This document shows, piece after piece, positions 1 through 8,093 of a stretch of 64,000 nucleotides of DNA. The notes under the pieces were generated by a model that ran no database searches, was not told the origin of the DNA, and saw nothing but the letters and a program-made list of their open reading frames with translations. Numbering within the stretch: the stretch's first letter is position 1; each line of letters starts with the position of its first letter. A program made the translations under genes and the position numbers. Source of the stretch: Frisingicoccus sp009929615 (GTDB lineage Bacteria > Bacillota > Clostridia > Lachnospirales > Lachnospiraceae); contig JAQUXR010000012.1 of assembly GCA_028692275.1 (NCBI GenBank), positions 1 through 64,000 of the forward strand, given 5' to 3'.

Positions 1-126
1 GAGATAATTTGAAAATCAGTTGTGTGATAATTTGTCACCTAAAACCCAGTATTTACGCGGAAATATGTCACTTTATGATTTTCTGCGTGTCAGTAAATTT
101 AATATTGGCAAATTTTCATAAAACTA

Positions 127-155
127 TTGAAGAAATCGAGAATTTTTAGTAGAAT
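127..155 (+). promoter_or_regulatory. Sigma-A-type promoter for the EF-G-like gene
   Basis: TTGAAG (127-132) and TAGAAT (150-155) are separated by 17 bases, 40 bases upstream of the start codon. The rest of 1-196 holds no convincing gene; TGTCA recurs three times (near 34, 67 and 89) without an obvious palindrome. Confidence 0.6.
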
Positions 156-196
156 ATAACCATGAGTAAATAGAAAGCGTATTGGAGGAATAAGAC

Positions 197-2281
197 ATGA
201 AGGTTTACAAAACACAGGACATACGTAATGTTGCGATTTTAGGCCACGGTGGCTGCGGAAAGACATCTTTAGTTGAAGCTATGGCACATGTTACTGGAGT
301 TACAACACGTCAGGGACGGATTGAAGACGGTAATACAATCAGTGATTATGACAAAGAAGAAATCCGCCGTAAATTTTCTATAAACACTTCTGTTGTTCCG
401 ATTGAATGGAAGTTCTGGAAGATTAACCTCCTGGATACACCAGGGTATCTGGATTTCGTTGGAGAAGTTGATGAAGCTTTGGCAGCAGCAGATGGTGCGA
501 TTATCGTAATTAATGGTAAGGCCGGAGTAGAAGCAGGAACAGAAAAAGCTTGGGAATATTGTGAGAAGTATGGTATTCCGAGAGTATTTTTCGTAACGAA
601 TATGGACGATGAACATGCAGATTATATGAAGGTTGTGGAGCAGCTTCGGGAGCTTTATGGCAAACGTATTGCACCATTCCATCTGCCGATTCGTGAAGAT
701 CATAAATTTACCGGTGTTGTTAATGTAGTTACTTTAAAGGGACGCCGTTTTACAGGTGATGGCAAGTGGGAAGAGAGAGAGGTTCCTGACGATGTTCAGG
801 GCGATTTGGAACCTTGCCGCGAAGCTTTGATGGAAGCTGTTGCTGAAACAAGTGAAGAATATATGGAACGTTATTTTGACGGTGGAGAATTTACAGTTGA
901 TGAGATTATCGATGCGCTTCGCGTGAATGTTAATGAAGGCTCCGTTGTTCCGGTTCAGTGTGGTTCCGGTACATTAGAGTATGGCATTGAAGGACTTATT
1001 GAAACCTGCGTTGAGTTCTTACCTTCACCAATTCGTGACCATATTAAGATTATAGGTAAAGACCCAAGAACAGATAAAGAGCATAATGTAGATTACGATT
1101 CACGTCGTCCATTTTCTGCATATGTATTTAAAACCATCGTGGATCCATTTATTGGCCGTTACTCACTGATTAAAGTTTGTTCCGGTGAATTAAAGTCCGA
1201 TGCCGTTATTTACAATTATGATAAAGATACAGAAGAGAAGCTTTCCAGAATCTATATACTCAGGGGTAAAGAAGCTATAGAGATGCCGGAATTAAAGGCT
1301 GGTGATATTGGAGCTATTGCTAAACTTTCCAATACCTCAACAGGTGATACTTTATCTTTGAAAGCAGACCCACTGGTTATTGATAAGTTTGAAGTTGAAG
1401 CTCCATATACATATATGAGATATGAAGCTATTAACAAAGGCGATGAGGATAAAGTTTCTCAGGCTCTCCAGAAGATGATGGAAGAAGATTTGACCTTAAG
1501 AGTATTTAATGACAAGGAGAATCATCAGGCATTGCTCTATGGTATGGGTGACCAGCATCTGGATGTTACAGTGAGCATGCTGGAAGCGAAGTACAAAGTT
1601 GGCATTAAACTTTCAAAACCAAGAGTACCTTATCGTGAAACGATTCGTAAAAAAGTCACAGTTCGAGAAAAATATAAAAAACAGTCCGGCGGACATGGTC
1701 AGTATGGCGATGTAGCTATGGAATTTGAACCATCCGGCGATTTAGAAACACCATATGTATTTGCAGAACGTGTTGTCGGTGGTGCGGTTCCGAAGAATTA
1801 TTTCCCAGCTGTTGAAAAAGGCATCCAGGATTCTGTAGGCAGAGGTCCGATGGCCGGATATCCGGTTGTGGGTGTAAAAGCGACATTATTCGACGGTTCT
1901 TATCATCCGGTAGATTCTTCAGAGATGGCCTTTAAGACAGCAGCACGTCAGGCATTTAAGAATGCTTTTGTTGAAGCAAACCCAGTCATTCTGGAACCTA
2001 TTGTTTCATTGAGTGTTGTGGTACCTGATGGATACACAGGAGATATCATGGGCGATTTGAATAAGAAACGTGGCCGTGTACTTGGTATGAATCCTACAGA
2101 TAAGGGAAAGACTGAGATTGTTGCAGATATTCCGTTATCCGAAATCTATGGATATTCTACGAATCTCCGTTCCATGACAGGTGGACGAGGCAGTTATGCG
2201 TATTCCTTCAGCCGCTATGAGCAGGCTCCGGCAGATGTTCAGGAACGTGTTATAGCTGATAATGAAAAGGCAGAACAGTAA
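197..2281 (+). CDS. Elongation factor G-like GTPase (EF-G2 type)
   Basis: This is a 694-residue translational GTPase of the EF-G family, of the EF-G2-like branch rather than the main FusA. The P-loop reads GHGGCGKTS (16-24), whereas canonical EF-G has AHIDAGKTT, and the G3 motif DTPG is at 80-83. The G4 position reads TNMD (about 134-137) instead of NKMD, so guanine recognition is non-standard. Domains II to V follow, including the domain IV segment SGGHGQYGDV and the C-terminal YGYSTNLRSMTGGRG typical of EF-G. The start is supported by GGAGG seven bases or so upstream. The gene stands alone between its own promoter and a terminator. Whether it acts in translocation, recycling or another ribosome step cannot be told from sequence. 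Confidence 0.9.
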   Translation: MKVYKTQDIRNVAILGHGGCGKTSLVEAMAHVTGVTTRQGRIEDGNTISDYDKEEIRRKFSINTSVVPIEWKFWKINLLDTPGYLDFVGEVDEALAAADGAIIVINGKAGVEAGTEKAWEYCEKYGIPRVFFVTNMDDEHADYMKVVEQLRELYGKRIAPFHLPIREDHKFTGVVNVVTLKGRRFTGDGKWEEREVPDDVQGDLEPCREALMEAVAETSEEYMERYFDGGEFTVDEIIDALRVNVNEGSVVPVQCGSGTLEYGIEGLIETCVEFLPSPIRDHIKIIGKDPRTDKEHNVDYDSRRPFSAYVFKTIVDPFIGRYSLIKVCSGELKSDAVIYNYDKDTEEKLSRIYILRGKEAIEMPELKAGDIGAIAKLSNTSTGDTLSLKADPLVIDKFEVEAPYTYMRYEAINKGDEDKVSQALQKMMEEDLTLRVFNDKENHQALLYGMGDQHLDVTVSMLEAKYKVGIKLSKPRVPYRETIRKKVTVREKYKKQSGGHGQYGDVAMEFEPSGDLETPYVFAERVVGGAVPKNYFPAVEKGIQDSVGRGPMAGYPVVGVKATLFDGSYHPVDSSEMAFKTAARQAFKNAFVEANPVILEPIVSLSVVVPDGYTGDIMGDLNKKRGRVLGMNPTDKGKTEIVADIPLSEIYGYSTNLRSMTGGRGSYAYSFSRYEQAPADVQERVIADNEKAEQ

Positions 2282-2307
2282 TACGAATTATAGAATCCAC
2301 TCTTAAA

Positions 2308-2352
2308 AGGGCAGGCGGTCTGTGCACTGAGGGCAGACTGCCTGCCTTATTA
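2308..2352 (+). terminator. Rho-independent terminator after the EF-G-like gene
   Basis: A 13-base-pair stem (2310-2322 with 2334-2346, one G-U pair) is followed by a T-rich tail. Confidence 0.8.
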
Positions 2353-2407
2353 TGTTGATTTTTCGCGGACTTTTCGCAAAATAATACACTGAAAGCAGGG
2401 GAATCTG

Positions 2408-2435
2408 TTGACTTTTAATTTGAATATGGTAGAAT
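2408..2435 (+). promoter_or_regulatory. Promoter of leuS
   Basis: TTGACT (2408-2413) and TAGAAT (2430-2435) are 16 bases apart, about 85 bases before leuS. Confidence 0.65.
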
Positions 2436-2464
2436 ATTTTTAGTTAAATTTTAGATAAAGAAAA

Positions 2465-2497
2465 AAGCCTGTTCGTCACTGGCAGACGGAGGGGCTT
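2465..2497 (+). other. Stable leader hairpin in the leuS 5' UTR
   Basis: AAGCC (2465-2469) pairs with GGCTT (2493-2497) and CGTC (2474-2477) with GACG (2485-2488) around a seven-base loop, giving a nearly continuous 12-13 pair stem that ends 11 bases before the Shine-Dalgarno sequence. The leader has no T-box GGTGGNACCGCG motif and is too short for a full T-box. Its role is unknown. Confidence 0.5.
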
Positions 2498-2519
2498 AAT
2501 TAATTCTTGGAGGTTTTAG

Positions 2520-4934
2520 ATGATGGCAACAGCTTTTAATCATAAGGAGATTGAGAAAAAATGGCGTCAGAACTGGGAAAAGAATCCCACAAACGTCAAT
2601 GATGGCAAGAAACCAAAGTATTACTGCCTGGACATGTTCCCTTATCCATCGGGTAATGGATTGCATGTAGGACATTGGAGAGGATATGTTATTTCAGATG
2701 TATGGAGCCGCTATAAGATGCTCCAGGGATATTATCTGATTCATCCGATGGGATGGGATGCTTTCGGACTTCCGGCGGAAAACTATGCAATTAAGATGGG
2801 TGTTCATCCTGCAAAATCCACAGCTGAAAATATTTCAAATATTAAGCGTCAGATTAATGAAATTGCAGCTGTTTATGACTGGGATATGGAAGTGAATACC
2901 ACAGACCCGAACTTTTACAAATGGACACAGTGGATTTTTGTTAAGATGTTTAAAGCAGGTCTTGCTTATGAAAAAGAGATGCCTATTAACTGGTGTCCTT
3001 CCTGTAAGACAGGTCTGGCGAATGAAGAAGTTGTTAACGGTAACTGCGAACGCTGTGGTGCACCGGTAACGAAGAAGAATTTGAAACAGTGGATGCTTCG
3101 TATTACAAAATATGCGGACCGTCTTCTTGCAGATTTAGATAAACTGGACTGGCCTGAAAAGGTTAAAAAGATGCAGACAGACTGGATTGGTAAATCTTTC
3201 GGTGCTGAAGTTGATTTCCCTATTGATGGACGTGACGAGAAGATTACTGTATATACAACCCGTCCGGACACACTTCATGGAGCAACCTTTATGGTACTTG
3301 CCCCAGAACATGCTTTAGCAGCATCTCTGGCAACACCAGAGACGAAAGAAGCTGTAGATAAGTATATCTTTGATGCATCAATGAGGTCGAATGTAGACCG
3401 CCTTCAGGATAAAGAAAAGACTGGTGTGTTTACAGGAAGTTATGCCATTAATCCTTTGAATGGTGTGAAGACACCAATCTGGATTTCTGATTATGTACTG
3501 GCTGATTATGGTACAGGTGCGATTATGTGTGTACCTGCTCATGATGATCGTGACTTTGAATTTGCAACCAAGTTTAATATTCCGATTGTTCAGGTTATTG
3601 CTAAAGATGGTAAAGAAATCGAGAATATGACAGAGGCATATACAGAAGCTGCAGGAACCATGATTAATTCCGGCGAATGGAATGGCATGGAATCAGCTGT
3701 TCTTAAGAAAGAAGCTCCGGTAATTATTGAAGAAAAGGGCTTTGGCCGTAAGACTGTAAATTACAAGCTTCGTGACTGGGTATTCAGCCGTCAGAGATAT
3801 TGGGGAGAACCTATTCCTATTGTTCATTGCCCAAAATGTGGCTGTGTTGCTGTACCGGAAGAAGAACTGCCATTATTGCTTCCTGAAGTTGAATCCTATC
3901 AGCCTACAGGAACAGGCGAGTCACCATTGGCAGGTATTGATGAATGGGTAAATACAACCTGTCCGGAATGTGGCGGTCCTGCGAAACGTGAGACGAATAC
4001 AATGCCTCAGTGGGCTGGTTCTTCATGGTATTTCCTTCGTTATGTGGATTCACATAATGATAAAGAACTTGTGTCCAGAGAAAAAGCAGATAAATATTTA
4101 CCAGTAGATATGTACATTGGTGGTGTAGAACATGCGGTACTGCATTTGCTCTATTCCCGTTTCTATACAAAATTCCTTTGCGATATCGGCGTCATTGATT
4201 TTGATGAGCCATTCCATAAGCTCTTTAATCAGGGTATGATTACCGGTAAGAATGGTATCAAGATGAGTAAATCCAAAGGAAATGTCATTTCACCGGATGA
4301 TTTGGTTCGTGATTATGGCTGTGATTCTTTGAGAATGTACGAACTCTTTGTCGGACCACCGGAATTGGATTCTGAATGGGATGACAGAGGTATTGATGGT
4401 GTCTATCGTTTCCTTAACCGTTTCTGGAACATGGTTATGCAGAACAAAGATGCCAATGTGAAAGAGACAAAGGAATTAGTAAAACTTCGTCATAAGATGG
4501 TTTACGATATTACCAGTCGTTTGGAATCTTTCAGCTTGAATACAGTTATTTCCGGTTTCATGGAATATAATAATAAATTAATTGAGCTGACTAAAAAGGG
4601 CGGTGTAGATAAGGGAACTCTTGAAACAGCAGTTGTCCTTATGGCACCATTTGCAACACATGTAGCTGAAGAACTTTGGGAACAGCTTGGACATGATACT
4701 TCTGTATTTAAATCAACATGGCCTGAAGTAGATGAAGAGGCTATGAAGGATGATGAAGTTGAAATTCCTGTTCAGATTAATGGCAAGACAAAAGCTGTCA
4801 TGAACATTTCGGCAGACGAATCCAAGGATAATGTGATTGCCATGGCAAAAGAACTTCTCGAAGACCGTATTACAGGAACAATCGTGAAAGAAATCTATGT
4901 TCCAGGCAAGATTGTAAATATTGTTCAGAAATAA
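2520..4934 (+). CDS. leuS: Leucyl-tRNA synthetase
   Basis: This 804-residue class I aminoacyl-tRNA synthetase charges tRNA-Leu in the cytoplasm. The HIGH-type motif is HVGH at 49-52 and the KMSKS loop is exact at 581-585. A CP1 editing domain lies between them (TTRPDTLHGATFMVLAPEH near 245, a bacterial LeuRS signature), with zinc-binding CPSC and CERC pairs near 160-180 and CPKC/CPEC pairs near 440-485. The anticodon-binding region and the C-terminal domain follow. Length matches bacterial LeuRS. Two ATG codons are adjacent (2520 and 2523); GGAGG at 2509-2513 fits either. The gene is monocistronic, between a promoter with a hairpin leader and a strong terminator. Confidence 0.97.
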   Translation: MMATAFNHKEIEKKWRQNWEKNPTNVNDGKKPKYYCLDMFPYPSGNGLHVGHWRGYVISDVWSRYKMLQGYYLIHPMGWDAFGLPAENYAIKMGVHPAKSTAENISNIKRQINEIAAVYDWDMEVNTTDPNFYKWTQWIFVKMFKAGLAYEKEMPINWCPSCKTGLANEEVVNGNCERCGAPVTKKNLKQWMLRITKYADRLLADLDKLDWPEKVKKMQTDWIGKSFGAEVDFPIDGRDEKITVYTTRPDTLHGATFMVLAPEHALAASLATPETKEAVDKYIFDASMRSNVDRLQDKEKTGVFTGSYAINPLNGVKTPIWISDYVLADYGTGAIMCVPAHDDRDFEFATKFNIPIVQVIAKDGKEIENMTEAYTEAAGTMINSGEWNGMESAVLKKEAPVIIEEKGFGRKTVNYKLRDWVFSRQRYWGEPIPIVHCPKCGCVAVPEEELPLLLPEVESYQPTGTGESPLAGIDEWVNTTCPECGGPAKRETNTMPQWAGSSWYFLRYVDSHNDKELVSREKADKYLPVDMYIGGVEHAVLHLLYSRFYTKFLCDIGVIDFDEPFHKLFNQGMITGKNGIKMSKSKGNVISPDDLVRDYGCDSLRMYELFVGPPELDSEWDDRGIDGVYRFLNRFWNMVMQNKDANVKETKELVKLRHKMVYDITSRLESFSLNTVISGFMEYNNKLIELTKKGGVDKGTLETAVVLMAPFATHVAEELWEQLGHDTSVFKSTWPEVDEEAMKDDEVEIPVQINGKTKAVMNISADESKDNVIAMAKELLEDRITGTIVKEIYVPGKIVNIVQK

Positions 4935-4944
4935 AAATACAAGT

Positions 4945-4986
4945 AAAAAAGCGGATATTCCTTGAGCGGGAATATCCGTTTTTTAT
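4945..4986. terminator. Bidirectional terminator between leuS and the flavin reductase
   Basis: CGGATATTCC (4952-4961) pairs with GGAATATCCG (4969-4978). An A-run precedes and a T-run follows, so it can serve both converging genes. Confidence 0.85.
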
Positions 4987-5003
4987 TTGATGTGTATATA
5001 GGT

Positions 5004-5507
5004 TTATTTTTCCTGAGCCGGTGCTGCTTTACCAAATCCGTTCCATGCGAAAAGAGCTTCTTTGCTGTCATCACCATATATTTTCTGAATATCACAGATA
5101 TGAAGGAAATGGTCACCAACATCAACAACCTGTTTGAGGTCGGCTACAAATGCAAGCTTTGTGTCTGCCGGGATTTTAATAGTGCTGTCTGGGACATTTA
5201 CCAATTCGATGCCATATGTTTCTGCTTTTGCAGTGCTGCTTCCGGTAGATGAGCCGCAGGACATAACTGCCTGGTCAAGGCTTTTTCCGGGAACAGAGAT
5301 GATAACTTTGCCGGTTTCACGGGTACGTTCACCGGTATGAGACTGTTTTCCGGTAGCAAAGCCAATCATTGGTGGATTAAATGAGAGATAAGATACAAAG
5401 CAGATAGGTGCCAGATTTGTGGTGCCATCTGCTTTTTCAGTGCAGATTAAAGTGAGTGGGTTTGGAGATGTAAATCCTGTTGCTTCAAAAATGTTAAGTT
5501 CTTTCAT
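5004..5507 (-). CDS. Flavin reductase-like (FMN-binding split-barrel) protein
   Basis: This 167-residue protein belongs to the flavin reductase-like family, cytoplasmic FMN-binding proteins that reduce flavins or other acceptors. Family-like segments are TSPNPLTLICT (13-23), the central SYLSFNPPMIGFATGKQSHT and the following RETGKVIISVPG, where FMN phosphate and isoalloxazine contacts usually lie. There is no signal peptide. It diverges from an HxlR-type regulator across a 137-base region with two matching palindromes, so it is probably the target of that regulator. The physiological acceptor is unknown. Confidence 0.85.
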   Translation of the reverse strand: MKELNIFEATGFTSPNPLTLICTEKADGTTNLAPICFVSYLSFNPPMIGFATGKQSHTGERTRETGKVIISVPGKSLDQAVMSCGSSTGSSTAKAETYGIELVNVPDSTIKIPADTKLAFVADLKQVVDVGDHFLHICDIQKIYGDDSKEALFAWNGFGKAAPAQEK

Positions 5508-5551
5508 AATAAAATTCCTTTCTTTATTTGACTTTTAGTGATATAAAAATT

Positions 5552-5602
5552 ATACTAAGTATAAAGTTAAAATCAAGTACGCAGATTATTTGTACTTAGT
5601 AC
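5552..5602. promoter_or_regulatory. Twin operator for the HxlR regulator
   Basis: Two matching 11-base palindromes, ATACTAAGTAT (5552-5562) and GTACTTAGTAC (5592-5602), have centres 40 bases apart in the divergent intergenic region. The shared core is TACTWAGTA. Symmetry, repetition and position suggest binding by the adjacent winged-helix regulator. Confidence 0.6.
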
Positions 5603-5644
5603 GAAATAATATACTATTGGAAAAATAGTGAAAGGAAATTAAGT

Positions 5645-6010
5645 ATGTCAGATAAAATGACCTATGGAGAGTTTGAAGAAAAGGTTGGAAGTATTATTCT
5701 TACGGAAAAGGGGAATTGTCCGGTGACACCCGTAATCAGCATGCTTCAGGGAAAATGGAAGCTACAGATTATTTATGAATTATGTATTAAGGATCCCGTG
5801 CGGTTTGGGGAACTTAAAAAGATGCTCAGAACCATTACCAATACCATGCTGACAAATGCCTTGCGGGAATTAGAAGCAGACGGGTTAATCGACAGAGTAC
5901 AGTATAATGAGATTCCGCCGCGGGTGGAATATTCGCTGACAGAGAAGGGCAGAGATTTGCTGCCTGTATTCTATGCTATGTCCCAGTGGGGATTTAAGTA
6001 TATTCCATAA
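5645..6010 (+). CDS. HxlR-family winged-helix transcriptional regulator
   Basis: This 121-residue DNA-binding protein has the HxlR (DUF24) layout: a short N-terminal helix, GNCPVTP with a single cysteine at residue 25, then the winged helix starting GKWKLQIIYEL and including RFGELKKML, ITNTMLTNALRELEADGLI and the wing PPRVEYSLTEKG. A cysteine at this place is the redox or electrophile sensor in family members such as YodB and HypR; that role is inferred here. The divergent flavin reductase and the twin palindromes between them point to local regulation. The GNAT gene follows within 20 bases and is probably co-transcribed. Confidence 0.9.
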   Translation: MSDKMTYGEFEEKVGSIILTEKGNCPVTPVISMLQGKWKLQIIYELCIKDPVRFGELKKMLRTITNTMLTNALRELEADGLIDRVQYNEIPPRVEYSLTEKGRDLLPVFYAMSQWGFKYIP

Positions 6011-6029
6011 AATGAGTGAGGAAAGAAAT

Positions 6030-6524
6030 ATGACAATTAGACATGCAGAATTAAAGGACCTGAAGGCGGTAACAGAAGTAGAAGCAGCGTGTTTTCCGGC
6101 GGCTGAGGCCGCAACTGAAAAAGACTTTGCAGAAAGACTGGCTGTATATCCGGATTATTTCTGGTTAATGTATGATGAAAACAAACTTGTATCCTTCGTC
6201 AATGGCATGGTAACAGATGAAAAGGATTTGACGGATGAAATGTACAGCAGAGCAGCTATACACAATGACAAGGGCGGGTGGCAGATGATTTTCGGCGTTA
6301 ATACAATACCGGAATATCGAAACAGAGGCTGTGCGGCTGAAGTTTTGCGGCAAGTCATATCGGATGCGGAAAAGCAGAAGCGAAAAGGGATTGTACTGAC
6401 CTGCAAGAAGGAAAAGATTTCTTACTATGCTAAGTTTGGTTTTGTAAATGAGGGGATTTCGGATTCAGTTCACGGAAATGTCCAGTGGTACCAGATGCGT
6501 CTGACTTTTGGAAAGAAATCTTAA
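6030..6524 (+). CDS. GNAT-family N-acetyltransferase
   Basis: This 164-residue protein carries the GCN5-related acetyltransferase fold. It starts with the common beta strand MTIRHAELKDLKAV, and the acetyl-CoA-binding motif A is seen as VNTIPEYRNRGCAAEVLRQVI, followed by KGIVLTCKKEKISYYAKFGF, the usual motif B. The start at 6030 is chosen because GAGGAAAG lies just upstream and the family N-terminus begins there; a longer reading from 5973 would overlap the HxlR gene. The overall layout resembles small-molecule (arylalkylamine-type) acetyltransferases, but the substrate is unknown. Confidence 0.85.
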   Translation: MTIRHAELKDLKAVTEVEAACFPAAEAATEKDFAERLAVYPDYFWLMYDENKLVSFVNGMVTDEKDLTDEMYSRAAIHNDKGGWQMIFGVNTIPEYRNRGCAAEVLRQVISDAEKQKRKGIVLTCKKEKISYYAKFGFVNEGISDSVHGNVQWYQMRLTFGKKS

Positions 6525-6535
6525 GAAAAAAGAAA

Positions 6536-6564
6536 ATGACACCTTTTCATTGGAATGCTATACT
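6536..6564 (+). promoter_or_regulatory. Promoter of the OGG1-type glycosylase gene
   Basis: ATGACA (6536-6541) and TATACT (6559-6564) have a 17-base spacer and lie 20 bases before the chosen start codon. Confidence 0.55.
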
Positions 6565-6584
6565 GTTTATGGAGAGAGTTATCA

Positions 6585-7397
6585 ATGGTTATTAAAGAAA
6601 TAGAACATTTTAATATAGAGCAGATATGTGATTCGGGACAGTGCTTTCGCATGGAACGTAAGGATTCGGGTCTGGTTTCTGTTATTGCGGGAGAAAGATA
6701 TCTGGAAGTCAGACAGGATGGAAAGACCTGTTCTTTTAAATGTACGGAAGAAGATTTTGAAAGTTTCTGGAAAGTCTATTTTGATTTAGAAGAAGATTAT
6801 GGAACTTTTATTGAAAAGATTTCACCAAAGGATTCTTATTTGATGCGAGCGGCAGAAATAGGTTCTGGTATTCGGATTCTTCATCAGGACTTGTGGGAGA
6901 TGATTGTATCCTTTCTGATTTCCCAGCAGAATAATATTGTGCGTATCCGCCGCTGTATAAAGAATATTTGTGAAAAATATGGTGAGGAACAACAGGATGA
7001 GCAGGGAAATATTTTTTATTCCTTTCCAAAACCGGAGGCATTTGTTGGTTTGGAAGAGGATGATTTAAAGGTATGCAACCTTGGGTACCGGAGTAAATAT
7101 GTTGTCCGGACGGCGAACGCCATTGTTTCAGGGGAAGTATCTCTGGATGCTGTTAAGACAATGAGTTATCGGAAGGCCAGAGAGGAACTGTTAAAGCTTT
7201 TTGGCGTTGGAGAGAAAGTGGCAGATTGCATATGTCTTTTTGCACTTCATCATTTGGAAGCTTTTCCGGTGGATACTCATATTCAACAGGCATTAAAAAA
7301 ACATTATAAGCGTGGTTTTCCAAAGACCCGGTATAAGGGCATTCAGGGAGTCATGCAGCAATACATTTTTTATTATGAGTTGTTTTATAAAGAATAG
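6585..7397 (+). CDS. 8-oxoguanine DNA glycosylase/AP lyase (OGG1 type)
   Basis: This 270-residue HhH-GPD glycosylase removes 8-oxoguanine from DNA and nicks the abasic site. The N-terminal OGG domain is recognised by FNIEQICDSGQCFRM. The helix-hairpin-helix reads LFGVGEKVADC with the catalytic lysine at about 211, and PVDTH carries the catalytic aspartate at about 230, the same pairing as in human OGG1 (K249, D268). The segment FLISQQNNI matches the family helix used in DNA binding. The start at 6585 has GGAGAG nine bases upstream; an upstream in-frame ATG at 6555 would lie inside the -10 region. The response regulator gene follows after 11 bases. Confidence 0.9.
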   Translation: MVIKEIEHFNIEQICDSGQCFRMERKDSGLVSVIAGERYLEVRQDGKTCSFKCTEEDFESFWKVYFDLEEDYGTFIEKISPKDSYLMRAAEIGSGIRILHQDLWEMIVSFLISQQNNIVRIRRCIKNICEKYGEEQQDEQGNIFYSFPKPEAFVGLEEDDLKVCNLGYRSKYVVRTANAIVSGEVSLDAVKTMSYRKAREELLKLFGVGEKVADCICLFALHHLEAFPVDTHIQQALKKHYKRGFPKTRYKGIQGVMQQYIFYYELFYKE

Positions 7398-7408
7398 GAA
7401 GTTTGCGT

Positions 7409-8080
7409 ATGTATCGTATATTAATTGTAGAGGATGATATGGGTATTGCCCAGGCGATGAAGAATCAGATTGAAACCTGGGGATTGGAAGCCCGCTATGT
7501 GGAGAATTTTAGAGAAGTTTTGAAGGAATTTGCAGAGTACGATCCCCAGCTTGTACTTTTGGATATTTCTCTGCCTTTCTATAATGGCTATCACTGGTGC
7601 ACAGAGATTCGAAAGGTTTCAAAGGTACCGGTTGTTTTTGTTTCATCTGCGTCAGATAATATGAATATTGTTATGGCAATGAATATGGGTGGCGATGACT
7701 TTATTGCCAAGCCCTTTGATTTAAATGTTTTGACTGCTAAGATTCAGGCAATTCTCCGGCGAACTTATGACTTTGGAAATCAGGTGAGTATATTACAGCA
7801 CAGAGATGCTTTGCTGAATACAGCAGATGCCAGTCTGACTTATAAAGGTGAGCGGATTGAACTGACAAAGAATGATTATCGTATCTTAAGAACCCTTATG
7901 GAGAATAAAGGCAAAGTAGTCAGCAGGGATATGCTGATGCAGAGACTTTGGGAAACCGACAGTTTCGTGGATGAAAATGCCTTGACGGTGAATATTGCCA
8001 GACTCCGTAAAAAACTGGAGAATGCCGGATTATCTGAATTTATTGTGACGAAAAAAGGTATGGGCTATATTGTAGAATAA
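7409..8080 (+). CDS. OmpR/BceR-type response regulator
   Basis: This 223-residue response regulator has a receiver domain with the phosphorylation site D52 (LLDISLP) and the conserved lysine in FIAKPFD, followed by a winged-helix DNA-binding domain (ELTKNDYRILRTLMENKGKVVSRDMLMQRLWE, then VNIARLRKKL). It lies directly upstream of an intramembrane-sensing histidine kinase and a BceAB-like transporter, so it is a BceR-type regulator of peptide-antibiotic response. The start at 7409 is preferred to the TTG at 7403 because AGGAAG (7396-7401) is seven bases before it. Confidence 0.93.
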   Translation: MYRILIVEDDMGIAQAMKNQIETWGLEARYVENFREVLKEFAEYDPQLVLLDISLPFYNGYHWCTEIRKVSKVPVVFVSSASDNMNIVMAMNMGGDDFIAKPFDLNVLTAKIQAILRRTYDFGNQVSILQHRDALLNTADASLTYKGERIELTKNDYRILRTLMENKGKVVSRDMLMQRLWETDSFVDENALTVNIARLRKKLENAGLSEFIVTKKGMGYIVE

Positions 8081-8093
8081 ATGGGGAATGAAG

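Noticed and set aside
3..149. Open frame of 49 codons entering from the left window edge
   Set aside because: It overlaps the promoter of the EF-G-like gene, has an implausible composition and no terminator after it; chance in AT-rich DNA is more likely.
2440..2519. T-box riboswitch before leuS
   Set aside because: No T-box bulge sequence, specifier stem or terminator/antiterminator pair is visible.
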